A stretch of DNA of 16,978 bases from Pseudanabaenales cyanobacterium (lineage in GTDB: Bacteria; Cyanobacteriota; Cyanobacteriia; Phormidesmidales; Phormidesmidaceae). The number at the start of each line of letters is the position of its first letter. Within the stretch, counting starts at the first letter, position 1. The notes under the pieces are model-generated. The model was given only the letters and a program-made list of their open reading frames with translations. It had not been told where the DNA came from and did no database searches. The DNA lies in the NCBI GenBank assembly GCA_022360135.1, contig JAKSDM010000497.1, positions 1 through 16,978 of the forward strand, read 5' to 3'. Both the position numbers and the translations under genes were made by a program. This document shows positions 1 to 7,603 of this stretch, in pieces.

Positions 1-846
1 AGGGTTCTTAGCCCGAATACTGTGGTAAACCAACTGAATAGCGTGCGCTAAAACCCCATTGAGATTCGTGAGTTGATATGGAATACGGCCTGTTCGAGCG
101 TGCTGCATCATATTCCGAATGATGCTTTCAGCTCTCTGCCCGTGTTGGTGAATGGCGGCCAAATTCTTTCTGATATCGGTCAGGAGCGCCTTGACAGCGT
201 CAACTGTCGCCGCTGACAAAGGAGTAGAATGACGCTCAATTTCTGAGAACACTGTCTCCGTTAACTTAACAGAGACCTTAGCGTAATTATTGACAAAATT
301 GAGGGGGTTGCAGATTTCGTGAGCGATACCTGCTGTTAACATCCCGAGGGAAGCCAATTTCTCATTGGCGATGATCTGAGCTTGGGCTGCTTTTAATTGT
401 TGCAATGTCTGCAGAAGATCTTCATTTTGTCTCTCCAGTGTTTGGGTCGCCTGTCGCAATCGCAGATGGACCCGCGCTCTGGCCAAAACTTCCTCTTGTT
501 GAAACGGCTTGGTGACATAATCTGCACACCCGACGTTAAAAGCCTTGACCTTGTCTAACACGTCATCCAAGGCGCTGATAAAAATGACTGGCACGTCTCG
601 AGTAGTCTCTTTCTGTTTGAGCCATCGACAAACGTCATAGCCATCCATGTCTGGCATTTTGATGTCGAGAAAAATTAGATCGGGGGGTTGCGACTGTACG
701 GACTCCAAAGCCATTTGACCGTTCGTCGCGATCCGAACGTCATACCCTTGCTCCGCTAAGACCGTCGAGAGAACGCGTAAGTTATTCGGGTTATCATCTA
801 CAATCAGAATTTCCTTGCCTGAGGCGCCATCTGGATTAAGGTTCAT
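1..846 (-). CDS. Receiver domain-histidine kinase, soluble (C-terminus outside window)
   Basis: Two-component protein with an N-terminal receiver and a kinase core; 282 codons are visible and the frame stays open to the window edge. Receiver, about residues 12-130: acidic pair D17/D18, phosphoacceptor D61 in FLDIKMPDMDG, S91 and K113 of VTKPF. A glutamine-rich linker (about 135-160) probably forms a coiled coil. HisKA follows, with phosphoacceptor H176 in GIAHEICNPLNFVNNY. The ATPase domain should lie beyond position 1. No membrane segment is seen, so it is likely cytoplasmic. The ATG at 846 begins 3 bases after the stop of the upstream hybrid kinase, so the two are very probably co-transcribed. 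This order (receiver before HisKA) fits a kinase whose activity is set by phosphorylation of its own receiver, perhaps by the neighbouring kinase; that link is inferred. The family call is firm, the signal unknown. Confidence 0.92.
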   Translation of the reverse strand, partial: MNLNPDGASGKEILIVDDNPNNLRVLSTVLAEQGYDVRIATNGQMALESVQSQPPDLIFLDIKMPDMDGYDVCRWLKQKETTRDVPVIFISALDDVLDKVKAFNVGCADYVTKPFQQEEVLARARVHLRLRQATQTLERQNEDLLQTLQQLKAAQAQIIANEKLASLGMLTAGIAHEICNPLNFVNNYAKVSVKLTETVFSEIERHSTPLSAATVDAVKALLTDIRKNLAAIHQHGQRAESIIRNMMQHARTGRIPYQLTNLNGVLAHAIQLVYHSIRAKNP

Positions 847-849
847 AGA

Positions 850-3237
850 CTAGGACTGAGTTAGGGTCTTCAGCTTGTCGAATTCGTAGTTCCTCACCAA
901 CTCCGTTAACGCCTGCGCCAGCGCAGCCTGAGACTGAGGAATTTGTTGCAGCAGTTGGAGTAACCGCTGCTCTCGGCCTTGAGTGGCTGCTGTATGCATC
1001 TCAGCCAACCAATCAGCTGGCATCACAGTTAAGTCAGCACTGAGTTCAGAGGGGTCAACGTTTGACGCCAGCGGGCTAGTGATTGCTGCAGAGCTTCGCC
1101 CTTCTCTTAGAGTAGGTTGCTTCCTTTCTGCATAAACGTACTGCACGCCTAAATGTTGAGCCATCTTTTCAAAAATTTCTGCTTCTCGAAAGGGTTTGCC
1201 CACAAAATCGTCACAGCCAGCAGCCAAGCCCATAGCACGGTTCTCTGCAAAGACATTCGCTGTCAGGGCAATGATAATTGAGGAGTGCGGATTTTGGATT
1301 TTAGATTTGGGATTTTGGATTGCATCAGTGCTCAGTTGTGAGGGTTGAGTCCCTAGAGTTTCTAAGCTTTGCTCCCTCCTCTCCTGTCTCCTGTCTCCTG
1401 CTGTCCCTACTCCCCCTGCTTCCCCTGCTTCCCCTGCTTCCCCTGCTTCCCCTGCCTGCCTCCTCTGCTCCTCCGCTCTAATTCGCCGTGTCGCCTCATA
1501 GCCATCCATCTCAGGCATCCAGATATCCATCCAAATTAGATGCGGCGCCCACTCTTTCCATCGGGCTAATGCCTCTTCTCCATTGGAGGCTTCACGGACG
1601 GAGAAACCGACAAAGGTAAGCAGCTGAGTCAGAATTTGGCGGTTTTCCCACTGATCTTCAACGACCAAAATGCGATAGGTGGATTGGTTGGGGGATAGCC
1701 CAATCACTGATTTTTTTACAGAGGGGGGGGGCGTGTTGATAGCGATCGCCCGCTTGATGGGCGTCTCAAACCTAAAAATGCTTCCCCCCTCCACGGTGCT
1801 GCTGACGATCATCTCTCCGCCCATTGCTTGCACAAAACTACGGCTGATAGGTAACCCCAAACCGGTTCCTTCAGCAGCCTGTAATCCCGTTTTAGTTTGA
1901 CTGAAGGCTTCAAACAAACTGTCCATCTCTTCAGTGGCGATGCCAGGGCCAGTGTCTTCTATTTCGAAATGTAGGGTGGGGAGTATAGAGGATGGGGGGT
2001 AGGGGGTGGAGGCGCTGACCCGTAGCGTGACGCTTCCCTGCTGGGTAAACTTAACTGCGTTACTGAGGAGATTGATCAAGACTTGACGCAATTTACCTTC
2101 ATCAGTGGTTATATATTGGGGAACATCAGGCGATCGCTCAAAGCAAAGGGTGAGATGTTTCGATTTCGCTTTGAGGCTAAACATGCTTTTGAGATTGTCC
2201 AGTAGGCGATACAGATCAAAGCTGGTGGGGTTAAAGGTAATACGGCCAGCCTCGATTTTTGACATCTCAAGAATGTCGTTAATCAGGGATAGCAAATGTT
2301 CGCCACTGCGGTTAATAATATCCAAATACTGCTGCTGGTGGGGAGGCAATCCCTTTTGGGACGAACCCACTCGGGTCATCAGTCGGGTGAAGCCCAGGAT
2401 AGCATTGAGCGGGGTGCGGAGCTCATGGCTCATATTGGCTAAAAACTGACTTTTGGCTTTGTTGGCCACCTCTGCTTGTTCCTTCGTTTGCTGCAGTGTG
2501 ACAATAGTGTCTCGTAGTCGAGCCGCCATCGTGTTGAATGCGGCGGCTAAGGTCGCCAGCTCATCCTCGCTGCGAAGGGCGATCGTCTGATCTAGCTTGC
2601 CTTCAGCCAGATAATGGGTGGCTTTGACCAATGTCTGCAAGGGGGTTGTAATCGAGCGGCTAATCAGTAGGGAAGTGAGTATTCCGCCCACTGCGGCCGC
2701 TAACGCCACAATAATCCCTTGATTACGGACAGCAGCGATTTTACTCTGGAGAGATACTGTCGATAGCCCCACACTGACAGCTCCCAAACGCTGATTGCCA
2801 GCTCGGACTGCTTGTCCCGCCACCAATTGGTCAGCTTTCCACAGATAAGTGATCTGGTCGCTAGCCACTAATGCTTGGCCAAAGCGATCGCCCTGAAAGC
2901 CATGCTTGAAGGTGTCATCATAGGCATCAGCGATAATTTGTCCTTCGCTGTTATAGATACGACCAGAGAGAACAACTTTATCTTCCCCGAGCTTTTCCAT
3001 GTAGTCAGATAGGGTGTCAGCATCCTGATAGTAGAGGGCGTCCCCTGAAGCCAAAACCAGAATGTTGAGCATGGATTCCGCTTGCAGCTCCAGTTCTTCC
3101 CTAAAAGTGTGCTGCTGACGACGGAGGGCCAGGAGGGTGACGCCCGCCACAGTAAGGATTATAGATAGTGTCATGCTTAGAGAAATTTTGACGGCTAAGG
3201 GCCAACGTCTCCAAGTCAACCTATCCATGGGAATCAT
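850..3237 (-). CDS. Membrane hybrid sensor histidine kinase (HAMP, HisKA, HATPase, receiver)
   Basis: A 795-residue sensor kinase of BarA-like layout. TM1 is about residues 14-38, the extracytoplasmic sensor about 39-173, TM2 about 174-193, and HAMP about 194-247. HisKA has H271 in MSHELRTPLN. The ATPase domain shows N393 (LLSNAVKF), the G1 box DTGPGI (429-433 region), FEAF (442-445) and GTGLGL (457-462). The receiver starts near 522: D528, phosphoacceptor D571 in MDIWMPEMDG, T659 and K681 in KPF. About 110 residues follow, ending in a helical tail common in cyanobacterial hybrid kinases. It overlaps the upstream binding-protein gene by 4 bases (ATGA), so the lipoprotein may deliver the ligand signal to the sensor domain. 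Residue M4 at 3228 is an alternative start. Oddity: about 60 low-complexity residues (589-651) interrupt the receiver between its third helix and fourth strand, encoded by tandem repeats. Confidence 0.95.
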   Translation of the reverse strand: MIPMDRLTWRRWPLAVKISLSMTLSIILTVAGVTLLALRRQQHTFREELELQAESMLNILVLASGDALYYQDADTLSDYMEKLGEDKVVLSGRIYNSEGQIIADAYDDTFKHGFQGDRFGQALVASDQITYLWKADQLVAGQAVRAGNQRLGAVSVGLSTVSLQSKIAAVRNQGIIVALAAAVGGILTSLLISRSITTPLQTLVKATHYLAEGKLDQTIALRSEDELATLAAAFNTMAARLRDTIVTLQQTKEQAEVANKAKSQFLANMSHELRTPLNAILGFTRLMTRVGSSQKGLPPHQQQYLDIINRSGEHLLSLINDILEMSKIEAGRITFNPTSFDLYRLLDNLKSMFSLKAKSKHLTLCFERSPDVPQYITTDEGKLRQVLINLLSNAVKFTQQGSVTLRVSASTPYPPSSILPTLHFEIEDTGPGIATEEMDSLFEAFSQTKTGLQAAEGTGLGLPISRSFVQAMGGEMIVSSTVEGGSIFRFETPIKRAIAINTPPPSVKKSVIGLSPNQSTYRILVVEDQWENRQILTQLLTFVGFSVREASNGEEALARWKEWAPHLIWMDIWMPEMDGYEATRRIRAEEQRRQAGEAGEAGEAGEAGGVGTAGDRRQERREQSLETLGTQPSQLSTDAIQNPKSKIQNPHSSIIIALTANVFAENRAMGLAAGCDDFVGKPFREAEIFEKMAQHLGVQYVYAERKQPTLREGRSSAAITSPLASNVDPSELSADLTVMPADWLAEMHTAATQGREQRLLQLLQQIPQSQAALAQALTELVRNYEFDKLKTLTQS
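1285..1473 (-). repeat. In-frame low-complexity repeat block inside the receiver domain
   Basis: Three repeat types sit in one stretch of the hybrid kinase gene. On the plus strand, CCCTGCTTC repeats perfectly four times at 1414-1449, with a partial fifth copy; its 9-base period keeps frame and encodes repeated Glu-Ala-Gly. Heptamers of CTCCTGT type lie at about 1379-1401. An AT-rich GGATTTTGGATTTTAGATTT-type run lies at 1289-1321 and encodes IQNPKSKIQNP. Both sequence types look like the short tandem repeats that cyanobacteria usually carry between genes. The receiver motifs on either side (D571 before; ALTA and KPF after) are intact and in frame. Confidence 0.85.
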
Positions 3238-4172
3238 CTACTCTGAAATACCTGGTACAACTCTTTTATCCGGTCCCAGCCTGATTCGGGGGGCAGCAGA
3301 TCAAATTGGGTGGTTTCCTCAAAGGTGGTCAAGATTTTCTTTCCTTCTGACGACTCATCTAGTTCCAGCAACAGCTGTTGAAGGGCGGCGCGAAGTTGTG
3401 GGTCGATATCAGCCGCGATGACTGCAACCTGCCGTGCAACCGTTTCGGTTTCAGCCAAAATAACCAAATCTGCCCGACTCTCTTCAGGAATCCTAGAAAA
3501 GGAATGGCTGTCAATGACCCCTGCCGCCACCTTACGACTGCCCACCCATTGAATTGTGTTCTCATCTTCCCCAGTAAAAACATAACCGACCTCATCCATC
3601 GCCACCGTATCGGTCTCCCGTTGCTTCTCAACTGGATTCAGCTCGGCTTTTAGCAAATACACAATGGGGAGAAAGTATCCTGAGGTGGATTCGGACTCCT
3701 CAACTCCAATCAACTTGCCCTGCAAGTCTTCTAAGGAGGTAATGCCACTATCTGCGCGGGCGAAGAAAATCGTATGGTACTCCGCCCTACCCTTTTTCCA
3801 GCGGCGGAGGATTGGTTCTGCGCCGGACTGCTGACTCACAATTGCAGCCGGATAAAGGCTATCAAAATAGATATCCACTGCCCCCGATTGCATCATCTGC
3901 GCCATGGTCTCGATATCGGGGGCGATGGTGACCGCACCCTCACCGATGCCAAATTCTGCTAGATGGGTTGCCAGATAATCTGCTAGCGGCTGGTAGCGAT
4001 CAATTTTTTCCAAGGGGTCATCAGAAATATCACCCAGGACAATACGCTCTGTGGCATTAACAGTGGATGCTAGCTCAGACGCCGAGGTAGACCTATCAGA
4101 GTGATCTCTGCAGCTTATAGAAGTAAGCAAGACCCCCATCAGCCCAACCATTGCTAAGGCTTTGCGTAACAT
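3234..4172 (-). CDS. PhnD-like substrate-binding lipoprotein
   Basis: Extracytoplasmic solute-binding protein of 312 residues, of the PhnD / SBP_bac_12 type otherwise found with phosphate, phosphite or phosphonate ABC importers. The N-terminus has a short basic stretch, a hydrophobic segment and a lipobox ending at C21 (LTSISC), so it is probably a lipoprotein. Typical family features follow: LGDISDDPLEKIDRYQPLADY near the mature start, then a GAVDIYFDSLYPAA segment, then the ligand-pocket region ESESTSGYFLP. No permease or ATPase gene lies nearby; the stop overlaps the start of a membrane histidine kinase by 4 bases. That suggests a sensory rather than transport role, like other periplasmic binding proteins that feed kinases. 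AAGGAG lies about 15 bases before the ATG, a long spacing. Ligand unknown. Confidence 0.88.
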   Translation of the reverse strand: MLRKALAMVGLMGVLLTSISCRDHSDRSTSASELASTVNATERIVLGDISDDPLEKIDRYQPLADYLATHLAEFGIGEGAVTIAPDIETMAQMMQSGAVDIYFDSLYPAAIVSQQSGAEPILRRWKKGRAEYHTIFFARADSGITSLEDLQGKLIGVEESESTSGYFLPIVYLLKAELNPVEKQRETDTVAMDEVGYVFTGEDENTIQWVGSRKVAAGVIDSHSFSRIPEESRADLVILAETETVARQVAVIAADIDPQLRAALQQLLLELDESSEGKKILTTFEETTQFDLLPPESGWDRIKELYQVFQSR

Positions 4173-4194
4173 AAGCTTAAATCAATGCTCCTTG

Positions 4195-4224
4195 TCCATG
4201 CCTATAATATCCATGCCTGTAATA
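4195..4224. repeat. 15-bp tandem duplication upstream of the binding-protein gene
   Basis: Two consecutive 15-base units, TCCATGCCTATAATA (4195-4209) and TCCATGCCTGTAATA (4210-4224), differ at one base and are followed by a T run. On the minus strand the units read TATTATAGG and TATTACAGG, so each offers a -10-like hexamer about 30-50 bases before the lipoprotein ATG at 4172. No good -35 is visible. It could be a duplicated promoter element or a chance duplication. Confidence 0.6.
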
Positions 4225-4305
4225 TTTTTTACTTCCTCATGGCCACTTCAGGAACCTCCTCGACCTCTATGCATACAGAAAAGCTATCTGTAGAGTAATT
4301 GCCGC

Positions 4306-5601
4306 TTACGGAAGCTGGGTCGGAAGCCAGAGGGTAAATGTCGAGCCTTGGCCCAGTTCACTTTCTAAGGTGATTTCTCCTCCCATCATGTGACAAAGCT
4401 TTTGAGCGATCGCTAATCCCAAACCGGCCCCTCCATATTCGCGGGTGCTAGACTCATCTACCTGGGTGAATGGCTCAAAGATTCTTAACCTTTGTTCGGG
4501 CGCAACCCCAATTCCGGTATCGTCCACCTTGAACATAATGAAGTCTGGTTGTCCTCGCCATGACGCCAGAGAGGCGGGAACGGTTAAAGAGGCGGGAAAT
4601 TCTTCATCGGTTACGCCAGCGCCGTCACTTCGATAAACGGTTAGCTTAATCTTTCCCTGCTGAGTAAATTTGCAGGCATTGTGGAGCAAGTGGAGGAGGA
4701 TTCGACTTACCTTAACTGGATCGATACGCATCCCACCCGGGTCGTTGACATAATAGACCGTTAAGGTGTTGTCGTTTTGGTCTGATAAAGGGCGGACTTT
4801 ATTGATCACTTCCTGGGTCAGAGTTGAAGTCTTAATCTCCTCTAAGTTGAATTCAAGCTGACCGACTTCAATCCTAGACAACTCAAGCACATTGTTAAAC
4901 AGATCCAGCAAATTCAACCCAGCCGTTTGAATGATTCGCAATCCGGAGACAAAGTCAGGTAGCGCCAAATTGCCAGCATCATATTCCAGCAGCTCACTGC
5001 CGCCAATGATGGCATTCAGAGGCGTACGGACCTCATGGCTGATATTGGCCAGAAATCGACTTTTCGCTAGGTTTGCACTTTCAGCCGATTCTTTGGCTTG
5101 GATCAGTTCTTGCAAATAGAGTTCACGCTGCTGGTTAGCCTGTTGGAGTTGGCGCTGCTGTTCCCGCTGCTGTTGCACAAATGCTAGCGTTTTGCGGATA
5201 GTAATTTCTAAATCATCAAAGTCTATTGGCTTGGTCAAAAAGTCGATGGCCCCTCGGTTCATCGCCCGCCTAATATTTGACATATCCCCATAGGCAGACA
5301 TCACAACGGCTTTGAGAGTTGGGTCAAGTTCAGGTAGGGCTTCGAGCAAGGCGAAGCCATCCATCTCTGGCATGTTGAGGTCAGCTAGCACCAAGTCAAC
5401 TTGGGATGTCCCTTTAAGGATGTCTAGGGCCTCTAACCCATTCCGAGCAAACAGGAATCCAAATTCTTGAGCGGCGATCTGCTCCCTAAAGCACTGTTTG
5501 ATCAACCGCTCTATTTCTAACTCATCATCCACAACTAGGATTAGGGCTCTAGTGGGCGCCAAATCCTCCTCCTCTAGTACTCTGGGCAGGTGATTGATCA
5601 T
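4306..5601 (-). CDS. Response regulator-histidine kinase, soluble
   Basis: A 431-residue protein with an N-terminal receiver and a complete kinase core. Receiver, about residues 19-135: D25/D26, phosphoacceptor D74 in LADLNMPEMDG, S102 and K124 of LTKPID. A glutamine-rich predicted coiled coil (about 140-178) links it to HisKA, with H189 in ISHEVRTPLN. The ATPase domain shows N308 (LLHNACKF), DDTGIG (360-365), FEPF and GAGLGL (391-396). No membrane segment is seen. It is first in the minus-strand signalling cluster, 133 bases upstream of the lipoprotein gene, with no convincing terminator between, so co-transcription is possible but unproven. Its layout matches the kinase at 846-1, giving two receiver-first kinases around one membrane hybrid kinase. 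The ATG at 5601 lacks a clear Shine-Dalgarno sequence. Confidence 0.93.
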   Translation of the reverse strand: MINHLPRVLEEEDLAPTRALILVVDDELEIERLIKQCFREQIAAQEFGFLFARNGLEALDILKGTSQVDLVLADLNMPEMDGFALLEALPELDPTLKAVVMSAYGDMSNIRRAMNRGAIDFLTKPIDFDDLEITIRKTLAFVQQQREQQRQLQQANQQRELYLQELIQAKESAESANLAKSRFLANISHEVRTPLNAIIGGSELLEYDAGNLALPDFVSGLRIIQTAGLNLLDLFNNVLELSRIEVGQLEFNLEEIKTSTLTQEVINKVRPLSDQNDNTLTVYYVNDPGGMRIDPVKVSRILLHLLHNACKFTQQGKIKLTVYRSDGAGVTDEEFPASLTVPASLASWRGQPDFIMFKVDDTGIGVAPEQRLRIFEPFTQVDESSTREYGGAGLGLAIAQKLCHMMGGEITLESELGQGSTFTLWLPTQLP

Positions 5602-6104
5602 TCACACTGACGAAAAATTAACCCTGTTTACGAACTATTCGTTTCCAGACCATTCTAGTAAAAAAAAGAACTTCAGGGTAAGTGTCTCTAATCCTATTAA
5701 TTATTTACAGCAATTCTAAAATCTGAGCCAGGAAGTTCCTATCAGATGGTCCGCTAAGACGAATCAGCAGAAGATAAATCTTGCCTGATGCCCGCATGCC
5801 AGTCACTGTAGAGGAGTGGTTGGCAGAATTTAGGGAATTACACGTTAAAAAATGTTATTCTTCCCAGTTCAGGATGGTAACTGATAGAGATATCATGCAC
5901 GAAGATTGGAGTTAAAATATCAGTATGGACACCTCTAAACTCTGATATGAGGTTATTTCAGGATGATCAAGTGTCTCATACCAAAACGATATAAAGGTGA
6001 GCAGAATTGATCCGCTGAAAGCCTTACTGGGCAATGATTTATTATGTTCAGCCTCAAATCAAATTGGTATCAGTCACGTTGAGACAAGAAGGGGAGGTAA
6101 GACT
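5602..6104. other. Intergenic stretch between kinase gene and transposase remnant
   Basis: About 500 bases with no gene I can support. It holds the upstream region of the kinase at 5601. A 7-base inverted repeat, ATATCAG (5917-5923) and CTGATAT (5942-5948), is separated by 18 bases. No GCGATCGC site lies here. The left end of the insertion element may fall in this stretch, but I could not identify a terminal inverted repeat. A purine-rich GGGGAGGTAA at 6091-6100 is a good ribosome-binding site for the transposase remnant start at 6105. Confidence 0.5.
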
Positions 6105-6882
6105 ATGTTAAGCAAAAACCTTCAAAGAACCATTCTCACTGATATTTTGGCAAGTCCAAAATATGACGTTGTCGGGATTCAATTATTCGATAATGTAGGG
6201 ATTGTAATTCATAATAAAGTCTCAGAATAAGTTTGCGACCTGTCCACGTTGTGGGAATGAAAGTCGTCACCTTAACCAAAATCATTATCACACTATACAG
6301 GATTTACCATGGAACGAAAAACCAGTTTATTTAAGAGTTAATGCTCGTCAATTGGAGTGTAAGAAATGTGGCGAACCTTTTACTGAGGGGTTAGATTTTG
6401 CCCCTTCCAGGCGAAGTGAATCGATGAAATTTCATGGGTCAAAGGTGGAAAATACTACTGCGGAGTCTTAGTTAATCTTGAGACTCATGACGCGATTGGA
6501 TTGGTCAAGTCACGAAAGCAAGATGAAATGCGTCAGGTGTTTGAAGGGTGGGAAGAGGAGATACTTCAGGGAATTAAGTTGGTGAGCCTTGATCTCTGGA
6601 GACCATACAAGACGTTGGTTGAGGAATTAATGCCGAATGCTGAGATAGTTGCCGATCGTTTTTATGTCATGAACGCAGTTAATGACCAACTTGATACTCA
6701 GCCAAGACGAGCGTGCCAGAAGGCGAAAAAAATCAGAATAAAGCAGAGAAAAAAGAGTGATAGAGGGACTTAAAAATAGCAAGTATGTGCTTTTGAAGAA
6801 TCAAGATGATCTCACCGAGAGTCAGTTAGAGAAGTTTGAGGAAGTCAAGAGTGTGCGCCCTGTCTTGGCAGAAATGCTATCG
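6105..6882 (+). pseudogene. ISL3-family transposase remnant
   Basis: Four pieces of one ISL3 transposase can be read across frames. Piece 1 (6105-6230) starts MLSKNLQRTIL after a good GGAGG site and ends in a stop. Piece 2 (from about 6226, shifted frame) carries the ISL3 zinc-binding region: CPRCGNESRHLNQNHYH, then CKKCGEPFTE. About 90 residues of the usual middle, including the first catalytic aspartate region, are missing near 6430. Piece 3 (about 6438-6773, first frame) has KGGKYYCGVLVNLETHD, LVKSRKQDEM, SLDLWRPYKTLVEELMP and AEIVADRFYVM. Piece 4 (about 6757-6882, shifted again) has LKNSKYVLLKNQDDLTESQ and stops where pyrF's 3' end begins. The C-terminal part with the catalytic glutamate is absent, so it cannot encode an active transposase. 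No terminal repeats were identified. Confidence 0.88.
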
Positions 6883-7599
6883 TTAATATTCTCCTAATTC
6901 CTCACAAATTTGCTGAAAAGCCACCTGTGGATCCTCAGCCCCCGTAATCGGCCGTCCAATCACCAGGTAATCCGCCCCTGCCTTCATGGCTTGGGCAGAC
7001 GTCAGCGCCCGCTGCTGATCGCCCTTGTCCGCCCAAGTCGGTCGCACCCCCGGACACACCAGCAGAAAGTCATCGCCACAGGTATAACGCAATTGTTCCG
7101 CCTCTTGAGGTGAACAGACGACGCCTGCCAACCCACTTTCTTGCGCTAACAGCGCCATCTGTAGGGCATAATCTGGCAATTCCAGGGGAATTTTTAGCTC
7201 GAAGGCCAATGTCCGAGAATTGATGCTGGTGAGTAGCGTCACCGCAATCAGCTTGGGCGGTTGGAGCCCAACTGACGCGGCGCCCTCCTGTACCGCCGTT
7301 TGCGCTGCCCTTAACGCCGCCTGCCCCGCCGTCGCATGGACAGTGAGCAAATCTACGCCGTATCTCCCCGCCGCCCGGCAGGCCCCTGCCATCGTATTGG
7401 GGATGTCATGAAACTTGAGGTCAAGAAAAATTCGCTTTTGCCTTTGCTTCAGCAAAGTTAGAATCCCAGCGCCAGAACTAACGAATAACTCCAAGCCCAC
7501 TTTCCAAAACGTGACTTCGGGAAGCTGATCGATGCAGGCGATCGCATCGGCTTCGCTGGCGACGTCTAAGGGAACAATAATGCGGTCTTGGGGGGACAT
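6883..7599 (-). CDS. pyrF: Orotidine 5'-phosphate decarboxylase
   Basis: Decarboxylates OMP to UMP, the last step of de novo pyrimidine synthesis, in the cytoplasm. At 238 residues it has the usual length. The TIM-barrel catalytic residues are visible: D11 in VPLDV, K33 in FWKVG, and the D60-K62-D65 set in FLDLKFHDIPNT. The phosphate-binding region includes CPGVRP and, near the C-terminus, DYLVIGRPITGA with R216. The ATG lies 4 bases after the tyrS stop, so the two are probably one transcript; its own Shine-Dalgarno is weak, consistent with translational coupling. The 3' end abuts the decayed transposase, but the C-terminus looks complete. Confidence 0.97.
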   Translation of the reverse strand: MSPQDRIIVPLDVASEADAIACIDQLPEVTFWKVGLELFVSSGAGILTLLKQRQKRIFLDLKFHDIPNTMAGACRAAGRYGVDLLTVHATAGQAALRAAQTAVQEGAASVGLQPPKLIAVTLLTSINSRTLAFELKIPLELPDYALQMALLAQESGLAGVVCSPQEAEQLRYTCGDDFLLVCPGVRPTWADKGDQQRALTSAQAMKAGADYLVIGRPITGAEDPQVAFQQICEELGEY

Positions 7600-7603
7600 C
7601 GGG

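Noticed and set aside
1411..1460. Tandem CCCTGCTTC run as a possible CRISPR or regulatory array
   Set aside because: Units are 9 bp with no spacers and lie within a coding frame; it is a simple tandem repeat.
5796..5915. 39-codon plus-strand frame beginning MPVTVEEWLAEFRELH
   Set aside because: No ribosome-binding site, no recognisable family, and it lies in a gene-poor stretch next to a decayed insertion element. It could be a gene fragment, but nothing supports it.
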